Assembly (NCBI GenBank): GCA_020025655.1
Contig: JAHHRR010000040.1
Span: forward strand, 1-16,223
Source of the DNA: Oscillospiraceae bacterium
GTDB taxonomy: Bacteria; Bacillota; Clostridia; Oscillospirales; Oscillospiraceae
Direction: 5' to 3'
DNA length: 16,223 nucleotides
Each line of letters opens with the position of its first letter. Positions within the stretch are counted from its first letter, which is position 1. Positions 1-5,572 of the stretch are shown here, in pieces. Both the position numbers and the translations under genes were made by a program. The notes under the pieces were generated by a model. That model had not been told where the DNA came from and searched no databases. It worked only from the letters and a program-made list of their open reading frames with translations.

Positions 1-311
1 ATGGCTTTAATATCGTTCATGCCGTGGTGATGACCGTGATGATGATCGTGATGATCGTGATGATCGTGATGATGACTGCTGTGCTGGACAGCCGAATCCT
101 GATGCTCCTCGTGACCTTTATAAAGTACATGGATGTGAGTGCCGCTTACAGAGTGGTTCTGCACTTTTTCTGCGGTATAAACTACACCGGGTATGCCGAT
201 GGAATTTAGCTCGTTTAAAATTTCATCCTTATTTTCAAAAAGCTCGACCAAAGCGGCAGTAAGCATATCACCGGCTGCACCCATGGAGCAGTCTAAATAA
301 AGTTCGGTCAT
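1..311 (-). CDS. larC: LarC, nickel insertion protein for the nickel-pincer cofactor (N-terminal part, runs off left edge)
   Basis: LarC is a CTP-dependent enzyme that inserts nickel into the pyridinium-3,5-bisthiocarboxylic acid mononucleotide made by LarB and LarE, giving the cofactor of lactate racemase (LarA) and related enzymes. Seen here: 103 residues from the ATG at 311, beginning MTELYLDCSMGAAGDM, the typical start of the LarC/DUF111 family. Residues 80-96 are a histidine-rich stretch (13 His of 17, broken by Asp and Gly), as in other LarC proteins, where it probably holds nickel. The ribosome site AGGAGGA (323-317) lies 5 nt before the ATG. The gene starts 10 bp after larB and is the third gene of larE-larB-larC. 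In some species larC is read through a programmed frameshift; the relevant part lies outside the window. Confidence 0.93.
   Translation of the reverse strand, partial: MTELYLDCSMGAAGDMLTAALVELFENKDEILNELNSIGIPGVVYTAEKVQNHSVSGTHIHVLYKGHEEHQDSAVQHSSHHHDHHDHHDHHHGHHHGMNDIKA
41..67. repeat. 9-bp tandem repeat (three exact GATGATCGT units) encoding the His-rich part of LarC
   Basis: Three exact copies of GATGATCGT stand head to tail, flanked by further GATGAT-type degenerate units. They are read on the minus strand as His-His-Asp triplets. Each unit is nine bases, so gain or loss of a unit keeps the frame; this is a candidate site for length variation between strains. It is coding sequence, not an intergenic repeat. 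Confidence 0.8.
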
Positions 312-321
312 AATCATCCTC

Positions 322-1068
322 CTAAATGTGGTTTATCATACTGGCAAGATATCCGGCACCGAAGCCGTTGTCAATGTTAACAACGCTCAGACCGCTTGCG
401 CAGGAATTAAGCATGGACAGCAATGCGGCAACTCCGCCGAAGGCTGCACCGTATCCTACACTTGTAGGAACAGCGATAACAGGGCAGTCGGCAAGACCGC
501 CTATAACAGAAGGCAGTGCGCCTTCCATGCCTGCAACTGCTACAATGCAGCGGGCATTCATTATAATATCGGCATGGGCCAGAAGCCTGTGAATACCGGA
601 GACACCTACATCGTACAGGCGCTCAACCTTGTTGCCCATGGCCTCTGCGGTAAGTGCGGCTTCTTCTGCAACGGGAATATCGGTAGTACCGCCGGTGGCT
701 ACAACTATATAGCCTTTACCGTCTGCGGGAGGAATCTCACCTACAATGCCTACATGAGAGCGTTCGTCATATGTAAGCGCCAGTTCCTTCTTTATAATAT
801 CGGCGTTCTCAGGACTGAGCCTTGTAATCAAAACCGGACTCTGACCGTCAGAAATAAGGGATTTTGCAATTTTTATCATATGCTCAGGAGTTTTTCCCTC
901 GCCGTAAATTACCTCAGATGCGCCCTGACGAAGCTCACGGTGTCTGTCCACTTTTGCAAAGCCCATATCATCAATAGGCTCAAGTTTTAACCTGGTAAGA
1001 GCGTCGTCTGCGCTCAGACTGCCGCTTTCAACGGCCTTCAATATATCTAAAACAGCCTGTTTTTTCAT
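322..1068 (-). CDS. larB: LarB, nicotinic acid adenine dinucleotide carboxylase/hydrolase of nickel-pincer cofactor synthesis
   Basis: LarB carboxylates the pyridinium ring of nicotinic acid adenine dinucleotide at C5 and cleaves the phosphoanhydride, giving the dicarboxylated mononucleotide that LarE sulfurates. The 248-residue protein matches the usual family length. The C-terminal half is a PurE (AIR carboxylase)-like domain: GIVGEIPPADG near 107-117, ATGGTTDIPVAEEA at 124-137, AVAGMEGALPSVIGGL at 177-192 and VPTSVGYG at 200-207 are the conserved glycine-rich loops. The N-terminal approx. 100 residues are the LarB-specific extension. The ATG at 1068 is preceded by AAAAAGGAT, which reaches into the end of larE 13 bp upstream, so translation is probably coupled. 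The first bases of its antisense strand are open over 220 codons; that is a shadow of the codon pattern. Confidence 0.96.
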   Translation of the reverse strand: MKKQAVLDILKAVESGSLSADDALTRLKLEPIDDMGFAKVDRHRELRQGASEVIYGEGKTPEHMIKIAKSLISDGQSPVLITRLSPENADIIKKELALTYDERSHVGIVGEIPPADGKGYIVVATGGTTDIPVAEEAALTAEAMGNKVERLYDVGVSGIHRLLAHADIIMNARCIVAVAGMEGALPSVIGGLADCPVIAVPTSVGYGAAFGGVAALLSMLNSCASGLSVVNIDNGFGAGYLASMINHI

Positions 1069-1081
1069 CTATGTATCCTTT

Positions 1082-1825
1082 TTATCTTGTTTTTAAATCT
1101 AAAACTACTTCTTTGTAGAGACTGCTCATAAAAGAAAGAATCTTTTCACGTTCATTTATCACAAGCTGGAGCTGTTCGGGTTTTACCTGAAGCTTTGCAC
1201 AGTCACCTGTACAGCGAACTCTGAAATCAGAGAAACCAAGCTCACGCAGAAAGTCCTCTGCCTTTTCTGTACGGCGAAGAAGCTGCGGAGTTATCTCAGT
1301 ACCTGACGGAAGTCTGGTTGCAAGGCAGGCGTAAGCCGGCTTGCACCATGTAAAAATCCCGGCTTCACGGGAAAGACGGCGCAGCTCGTCTTTTGTTATA
1401 CCGCAGTCCCTTAAAGGAGAGAGAACACCGGCTTCTCTAAGCGCTTTCATACCGGGGCGGTCTCCGGCATCATCAGAGGCATTTGTGCCGTCCATGATTT
1501 CAGTATATCCGTCCTTAAAGGCGTTTTCAGAGATGAGAGCAAGAAGTCTTCTTTTGCAGTAGTAACAGCGGTTTTCAGGATTCAGCCGGATGTTTTCATC
1601 TGACAGAATGTCGGTCTCAATGACTGAAATCTCAGCTCCGAGCCGGCGGGCAAGTTCAAGAGCGTCCGCATATTCAAATTCAGGCTGGAACTGGGATTTA
1701 ACATAGTAAGCTTTAACATCAGCACCATATTTAAGTGCGGCATAAAGCAGATAAGAAGAATCCGTACCGCCGGAAAAGGCGAGGGCGAGCTTCCTGTGCT
1801 TTGCAAAAAAATCGTTCAGTTCCAT
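1082..1825 (-). CDS. larE: LarE, ATP-dependent sulfur transferase of nickel-pincer cofactor synthesis (cysteine-rich form)
   Basis: LarE adenylates the two carboxylates of the LarB product and replaces oxygen with sulfur. The PP-loop SGGTDS is at residues 18-23 (numbered from the ATG at 1825), and NPENRCYYCK at 82-91 is a family signature. I chose ATG 1825 because AGGTGG (1836-1831) is the ribosome site, 5 nt away; an in-frame GTG at 1834 lies inside that site and ATG 1828 is too close. In the Lactobacillus enzyme one cysteine is sacrificed as sulfur donor; its counterpart here is C167 in CKPAYACLATR. This protein also has C161 and C205, giving W-C-x5-C-x37-C, plus C209. Three such cysteines are the hallmark of LarE forms that carry a [4Fe-4S] cluster and are not sacrificial; that assignment is inference. 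It is the first gene of the lar operon. No larA is in the window. Confidence 0.95.
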   Translation of the reverse strand: MELNDFFAKHRKLALAFSGGTDSSYLLYAALKYGADVKAYYVKSQFQPEFEYADALELARRLGAEISVIETDILSDENIRLNPENRCYYCKRRLLALISENAFKDGYTEIMDGTNASDDAGDRPGMKALREAGVLSPLRDCGITKDELRRLSREAGIFTWCKPAYACLATRLPSGTEITPQLLRRTEKAEDFLRELGFSDFRVRCTGDCAKLQVKPEQLQLVINEREKILSFMSSLYKEVVLDLKTR

Positions 1826-1871
1826 CATAACCACCTGTAAAAAATCCTTAGCTTAGTATTCAATAAAAAAT

Positions 1872-1902
1872 ATTATAGCAGATTTTTACCATTTTGGTAC
1901 AA
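1872..1902 (-). promoter_or_regulatory. Putative larE promoter with small dyad in the spacer
   Basis: On the minus strand TTGTAC (1902-1897) is followed after 19 nt by a perfect TATAAT (1877-1872), about 47 bp before the larE ATG. The spacer is 2 nt longer than ideal. A short dyad, TACCA-TTT-TGGTA (1887-1899), covers the spacer and the edge of the -35 box, a place where a bound repressor would block transcription. The -10 box is strong; the -35 assignment is tentative. Confidence 0.55.
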
Positions 1903-1904
1903 TT

Positions 1905-1970
1905 AAATTTACAGCAGCTTAAATTTATTTCGGACTGTTATTCCACCTTGCAGAATGAAGCTCCGAAATA
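1905..1970. promoter_or_regulatory. Two dyads between the divergent larE and ptb promoters (possible operators or leader structure)
   Basis: Directly upstream of the larE -35 box, AAATTTA (1905-1911) and TAAATTT (1920-1926) form an inverted repeat; with AGC/GCT inside and one bulged C it is nearly continuous to the centre. Next to it, TATTTCGGA (1926-1934) and TCCGAAATA (1962-1970) are perfect 9-bp arms; inside them ATTC (1940-1943) and GAAT (1953-1956) pair again, leaving two symmetric 5-nt internal loops. No U-run follows, so this is not a terminator. The 297-bp gap between larE and ptb holds these dyads and the two promoters; no small gene or RNA is recognised in it. Confidence 0.45.
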
Positions 1971-2024
1971 TACGACTAAAAGGTACTTTTACAATAAAAT
2001 TTGTACACTTTGATAAAAACAGGC

Positions 2025-2053
2025 TTGAAGGAGAATAGAAAAAAGTGTAAAAT
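2025..2053 (+). promoter_or_regulatory. Sigma-A-type promoter of the phosphate acyltransferase gene
   Basis: TTGAAG (2025-2030), a 17-nt spacer and TAAAAT (2048-2053) stand about 70 bp before the ATG. Transcription would start near 2060 and give a leader of about 65 nt with a GC-rich hairpin (2085-2100). No Rex-type operator (TTGTTAA-N4-TTAACAA) is seen here. Confidence 0.65.
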
Positions 2054-2084
2054 GTACTAAATGTAGCTGGTATGACAGCGCACA

Positions 2085-2100
2085 TCCGGCAGCAGCCGGA
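2085..2100 (+). promoter_or_regulatory. Leader hairpin of the phosphate acyltransferase mRNA
   Basis: TCCGGC (2085-2090), loop AGCA, GCCGGA (2095-2100) is a perfect six-pair GC-rich stem in the predicted 5' untranslated leader, 13 nt before the ribosome site. It has no U-run, so it is not a terminator. A role in mRNA stability or translation is possible but only inferred. Confidence 0.45.
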
Positions 2101-2125
2101 GTTGAATATTGAAAGGAGAAGAGGT

Positions 2126-3040
2126 ATGGAACTGAAAAACTTTGACCGTATCGTAGATCGTGCGAAACAGTCACTTCGCAGACAGCGGGTAGTGATCGCA
2201 GGAGCTGATTCGGAAAATATCCTGCTCGGAGCTTTTAAGGCTCAGGATGAGGGTTTTGCAACACCGGTTTTGTTGGGGCAACGGGAGAAAATCGAACCGA
2301 TGCTTGAAAAGCTGGGACTCAAAGACAAAGAGTATCGGCTTGTAGAATGCCCGGAGGACTCCCATATTACTCAGCGTGCCATTGACCTTATAAATAAAGG
2401 TGAGGGCGATGTGCTGATGCGTGGAAATATTCAAACCAGAGAGTTCCTTCTGCCTCTGCTCGATAAGAAAAACGGTCTGAGGACTGATAAGCTGCTTACG
2501 CATATTGACCTTATAAGTATGCCGGATTATCCCAAGCTTCTGGCTATCGGTGATGTAACAGTAACTATTGAGCCTAATCAGAATCAGAAGAAGAAAATAA
2601 TTCAGAATATGGTTGATACGCTTAAAATATTAGGCTATGAAAGACCTAAAATTGCGCTTTTGTCTCTTGTAGAGCAAGTAAGCTTCCATATGAAAGATAC
2701 CATAGATGCTCAGGAGATTGTGCATGAGCAGGCTGAGCAGCCGTTTGCCGACTGTGAGCTGGCAGGACCTATTGCCTATGACCTGATTCTGTCCAAAGAA
2801 GCTGCAAGACTTAAAGGATATGATCCGGAGCTTTGCGGTGAATTTGACGGAATTCTGGCGCCTAATCTTCTTGCCGGAAACCTTATTGTCAAGGGATGGC
2901 AGATGCACGCCCATGCCCATACCTGCGGTATTGTGGTCGGCGCAAAGATTCCTGTGGCACTTACTTCCAGAAGCGACAGCCCTGAGGTATCTTATCTCTC
3001 ACTTGCATTCTGCGCAGCAATCAATGCAGCACAGCAGTAG
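2126..3040 (+). CDS. ptb: Phosphate acyltransferase of the Ptb/Pta family (probable phosphate butyryltransferase)
   Basis: Enzymes of this family exchange CoA and phosphate on short acyl groups (butyryl-CoA or acetyl-CoA plus phosphate), feeding substrate-level phosphorylation by an acyl kinase. The protein has 304 residues, the size of clostridial Ptb, and lacks the N-terminal extensions of long Pta forms. Family regions visible are VLMRGNIQTREFL near 100, LLTHIDLISMP near 122, the KIALLSLVEQVS segment after the middle, and CGEFDGILAPNLLAGN followed by VALTSRSDS near the end; these build the CoA/phosphate site in PF01515 proteins. ATG 2126 follows AAAGGAGAAGAGG at a good distance; the frame is open up to 2072 but the upstream ATG has no ribosome site. 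No acyl kinase (buk) is adjacent, unlike the classical ptb-buk operon, so butyryl versus acetyl or branched-chain preference stays open. Promoter and terminator suggest it is transcribed alone. Confidence 0.88.
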   Translation: MELKNFDRIVDRAKQSLRRQRVVIAGADSENILLGAFKAQDEGFATPVLLGQREKIEPMLEKLGLKDKEYRLVECPEDSHITQRAIDLINKGEGDVLMRGNIQTREFLLPLLDKKNGLRTDKLLTHIDLISMPDYPKLLAIGDVTVTIEPNQNQKKKIIQNMVDTLKILGYERPKIALLSLVEQVSFHMKDTIDAQEIVHEQAEQPFADCELAGPIAYDLILSKEAARLKGYDPELCGEFDGILAPNLLAGNLIVKGWQMHAHAHTCGIVVGAKIPVALTSRSDSPEVSYLSLAFCAAINAAQQ

Positions 3041-3047
3041 TTGAGTA

Positions 3048-3081
3048 TTAAAATGCGCCCGTGATTTCGGGCGCATTTTAA
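3048..3081 (+). terminator. Intrinsic terminator after ptb
   Basis: The arms AATGCGCCCG and CGGGCGCATT, extended by T/A pairs to 14 bp, enclose the 6-nt loop TGATTT (3062-3067). The right arm ends in TTTT. It starts a few bases after the ptb stop and the A-rich left side may let it work on both strands. Confidence 0.9.
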
Positions 3082-3115
3082 ATTATAAAGCTTTTAAAAA
3101 TTAACAGATAAGGCA

Positions 3116-3144
3116 TTGATTAGAAATTGGGGCCGTGGTAGTAT
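3116..3144 (+). promoter_or_regulatory. Promoter of the GerMN lipoprotein gene
   Basis: TTGATT (3116-3121), a 17-nt spacer and TAGTAT (3139-3144) lie about 45 bp before the ATG at 3190, just behind the ptb terminator. No dyad is seen around it. Confidence 0.5.
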
Positions 3145-3189
3145 TCAGCAATAAAGAGGGCTTGTACCTTGTTCTGAGAGGAAAACAAA

Positions 3190-3675
3190 ATGAAAAAAAT
3201 TATTGTATTTGTACTTGCAGCGGTAATGCTTCTGTCTCTTGCAGCCTGCGGAAAAGAATACGACGAGGTGAGAGTGGTAGAGGCTGAGCTAGGTGTTCCA
3301 ACAGCTCCGGCGGTATATTATCACGGAGATGAGGCAGCTGAAAAGCTTGTGGAGGAAACTGCGGAGCTTCCCTCGGGCTATGAGCCTCAGGATGTTCTGG
3401 ATTTGCTGTATGAAAAATCCGTGCTGCCGGAAAAGGTAACTGTAATAAGCTGGAGTGTGGACGGAAGCGGACTTATGAACATTGATCTTAGCGAAGAATT
3501 CGGCGCCGCAATTAAAGGTCAGGGGACTGCCGGTGAATATATTATGATGGGCAGCCTAGTTAATTCGCTTATAAAAAACTTCGACTTAAAAAATGTTTTG
3601 ATTACAGTTAACGGAGATGTGCTTGAAAGCGGCCATGAGATTTATGACTACCCTTTGAGCTTATATGAAAACTGA
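3190..3675 (+). CDS. GerMN-domain lipoprotein
   Basis: This is a secreted, membrane-anchored protein of 161 residues. A short N-terminus with Lys2-Lys3, a hydrophobic stretch 4-17 and the lipobox LAAC ending at Cys20 mark a lipoprotein signal. Residues from about 65 to 155 read as one GerMN domain: a VLDLLY helix, the strand SWSVDGSGLMNIDLSEEF, a helix containing SLVNSLIKNF, then VLITVNGDVLES. GerMN domains occur in GerM of Bacillus, which acts in sporulation and spore germination, and in many clostridial envelope lipoproteins (LpqB/GerM type); here only one copy is present, so the exact function is unknown. The GAGAGG ribosome site (3176-3181) lies 8 nt before the ATG. It is flanked by its own promoter and terminator, so it appears monocistronic. 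Confidence 0.82.
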   Translation: MKKIIVFVLAAVMLLSLAACGKEYDEVRVVEAELGVPTAPAVYYHGDEAAEKLVEETAELPSGYEPQDVLDLLYEKSVLPEKVTVISWSVDGSGLMNIDLSEEFGAAIKGQGTAGEYIMMGSLVNSLIKNFDLKNVLITVNGDVLESGHEIYDYPLSLYEN

Positions 3676-3676
3676 T

Positions 3677-3711
3677 AAAAAGCCCTGTTTTGTAACAAAC
3701 AGGGCTTTTTT
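3677..3711 (+). terminator. Intrinsic terminator after the GerMN lipoprotein gene
   Basis: AAAAAGCCCTGTTT (3677-3690), loop TGTAAC, AAACAGGGCTTTTTT (3697-3711). The stem has 14 pairs and ends in a run of six T. It begins one base after the TGA stop. Confidence 0.92.
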
Positions 3712-3730
3712 GATTTCGGAGAAAATCAGC

Positions 3731-3798
3731 TTGAAGTTAATAAATAAACAATAAACTCCGGCACACAAAAATATTGGATTAAAGTTGATAAATACACA
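3731..3798 (+). repeat. Imperfect 20-bp direct repeat in the AT-rich gap before ppaC
   Basis: The 20-base stretches 3731-3750 and 3779-3798 agree at 17 positions; the shared core is AGTT-N-ATAAATA-N-ACA. Their starts are 48 bp apart, and they stand 50-120 bp upstream of the ppaC promoter. The whole 245-bp gap 3712-3956 is very AT-rich and I see no gene in it. The repeat could be paired regulator sites or chance similarity in AT-rich DNA. Confidence 0.4.
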
Positions 3799-3848
3799 CA
3801 AAAACTTATAAAAATATAACAACAACGATAAAATATAGTTCAAAGTGC

Positions 3849-3877
3849 TTGAAATTACAGGCCTTTTTTCATATAAT
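3849..3877 (+). promoter_or_regulatory. Strong sigma-A-type promoter of ppaC-dapF
   Basis: TTGAAA (3849-3854), a 17-nt spacer and a perfect TATAAT (3872-3877). Transcription would start near 3884, leaving a leader of about 73 nt that contains the hairpin 3914-3932. Confidence 0.75.
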
Positions 3878-3913
3878 CGCTGTATGAATTAAAATTAAAT
3901 GCCTTATTTATAA

Positions 3914-3932
3914 TTCCGGGTTCATCCCGGAA
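3914..3932 (+). promoter_or_regulatory. Leader hairpin upstream of ppaC
   Basis: TTCCGGG (3914-3920), loop TTCAT, CCCGGAA (3926-3932) form a perfect 7-bp stem in the ppaC leader. A short T-run follows at 3937-3941, 5 nt after the stem, so it is a poor terminator but might be a weak attenuator. It ends 10 nt before the GAGAGG ribosome site. Confidence 0.5.
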
Positions 3933-3956
3933 AATGTTTTTAGAGAGGAACGGCTT

Positions 3957-5570
3957 ATGAACGAAATTTATGTTACCGGTCACAGAAACCCGGATACCGA
4001 TTCCATAGCCGCCGCTATGGCATATGCAAATCTGCGCAATGCTCTCGGTGACAGAGAGTATAAAGCAGTGCGTATAGGTGCCATCAACGACGAGACCAAA
4101 AATGTGCTTGAGCGCTTTGGATTTGAGCCTCCGGAGTATATAAAAAGTATGCGTACTCAGGTCAGAGATCTGGATTATGACCGCCCCCCCGAGCTTAACC
4201 GCTCTGTATCAATGGACCTTGCATGGCGCACCATGCGTGACAGCAAGATAACCACTATGCCTATCTTAAATGATGACAGCACACTTTACGGCATACTTTC
4301 CGCAGGCGATATTGCTTCCTATGAGATGCAGACTATCTACAACAGCCGTATTGAGGGACTGCCCATATTTAACCTGCTGAGCGTTCTGGAAGGAAATCTT
4401 GTAAACGAGTATTCCAATATAGAAAATACAGTAGACGGTGATGTACACGTGGCACTGCCTCAGGCTTATGAAGATCCGGAGCTGCTCAGCAAAGAGAGTA
4501 TTCTTATCTGCGGCAACCAGCCTGAGCTTATAGACAAGGCTCTGAAGGCTGAGGTCAACTGCCTTATAATCTGCGAGGCGGATATTTCTCCCGAGCTTTC
4601 AGAACATAAAGGACCCACACCTATAATCTTCACACCTCTGGATGCAAGAAGTGCTGCCAGAATCATCTATCAGGCTATTCCTGTTAAACGTGTCTGCCAT
4701 ACTGATGATATTATTTCATTCCACCTTGATGACTATCTGGATGATGTTAAGGAAAGTATGTTAAAGAGCCGTTTCAGAAGCTATCCTGTGCTTGACTCCG
4801 AGGAGCACGTTGTTGGAACGCTTTCAAGATTCCATCTGCTGCGCCCCAGACGCAAGAGAGTGGTACTGGTTGACCACAATGAGGCTGCACAGTCTGTTCC
4901 GGGACTGGATCAGGTTGAGATACTGGGTATAATTGACCACCACAGACTTGCTGATATTCAGACCAAAATGCCTGTAAATGTCCGCAACGAGGCTGTGGGA
5001 AGCACCAATACTATAATAACCTCTATGTATCAGGAGCACGGTGTAATGCCGTCCCCCAGAATGGCAGGTCTTATGGCAGCAGCTATTCTGTCTGATACAG
5101 TTATGTTTAAATCTCCCACCTGCACAAAGCGTGATATAACAATGGCTGAGCGTCTTGCAAGAATTGCAAGAGTTACCATTGAGGACCTCGGAAAGCTGCT
5201 GTTCTCCGTTTCAGGAGCTGATACCAAGACTGCTGAAGAGCTCTTTAGAACCGACTATAAGCAGTTTCATATTGCAGAACAGAATATCGGCGTAAGCCAG
5301 ATTACCTGTGCCGACTCCAGTGCTCTTGTTGCAAGAGCAGATGAGTTCCTTGCAATGATGAACAAGCTCAAGACAGACAAGGACTTCGATATTGTCATGC
5401 TTATGATAACTGATGTTCTTCTGGAAGGAAGCCACATCTTCTATGTAGGCGGCGATGATGATATAAAGCAGGCATTCTCCGTAGATCCCAAGGATAATCA
5501 TTTCTTCCTTGAGGGTGTAATGAGCAGAAAGAAACAGATTATTCCTATGCTTACTGCACTGTGGGGTTAA
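3957..5570 (+). CDS. ppaC: Manganese-dependent family II inorganic pyrophosphatase with CBS and DRTGG regulatory domains
   Basis: The enzyme hydrolyses pyrophosphate to two phosphates in the cytoplasm, pulling biosynthetic reactions forward. Catalytic DHH domain: GHRNPDTDS at 8-16 (metal ligands H9, D13, D15), then after the insert VDHNE (305-309), IDHHR (326-330) and AILSDT (376-381, D380). The DHHA2 domain ends with SRKKQIIP (523-530), the substrate-binding loop. Between the first strand and VDHNE lies an insert of about 230 residues: one CBS motif at about 80-125, a DRTGG domain at about 135-245, and a second CBS motif at about 250-297. In characterised clostridial enzymes of this layout AMP and ADP inhibit, while ATP and diadenosine polyphosphates activate. 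The 537 residues fit this subfamily. GAGAGGAA lies 7 nt before ATG 3957. dapF begins 2 bp after the stop. Confidence 0.96.
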   Translation: MNEIYVTGHRNPDTDSIAAAMAYANLRNALGDREYKAVRIGAINDETKNVLERFGFEPPEYIKSMRTQVRDLDYDRPPELNRSVSMDLAWRTMRDSKITTMPILNDDSTLYGILSAGDIASYEMQTIYNSRIEGLPIFNLLSVLEGNLVNEYSNIENTVDGDVHVALPQAYEDPELLSKESILICGNQPELIDKALKAEVNCLIICEADISPELSEHKGPTPIIFTPLDARSAARIIYQAIPVKRVCHTDDIISFHLDDYLDDVKESMLKSRFRSYPVLDSEEHVVGTLSRFHLLRPRRKRVVLVDHNEAAQSVPGLDQVEILGIIDHHRLADIQTKMPVNVRNEAVGSTNTIITSMYQEHGVMPSPRMAGLMAAAILSDTVMFKSPTCTKRDITMAERLARIARVTIEDLGKLLFSVSGADTKTAEELFRTDYKQFHIAEQNIGVSQITCADSSALVARADEFLAMMNKLKTDKDFDIVMLMITDVLLEGSHIFYVGGDDDIKQAFSVDPKDNHFFLEGVMSRKKQIIPMLTALWG

Positions 5571-5572
5571 TA

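Noticed and set aside
24..209. Met/Val-rich frame and repeat-like pattern at the left edge, at first glance a CRISPR-like or low-complexity gene
   Set aside because: It is the complement of the His/Asp codons of LarC; units are 9 bp, contiguous and without spacers.
328..990. Long open frame of 220 codons antisense to larB
   Set aside because: It lies fully opposite a clear larB, has no ribosome site and no recognisable motif; such frames arise from codon bias of the real gene.
1981..2060. Possible Rex operator in front of ptb (TACAA-N6-TTGTA at 1990-2005)
   Set aside because: It does not match TTGTTAA-N4-TTAACAA beyond a few bases; no convincing Rex site was found in the window by eye.
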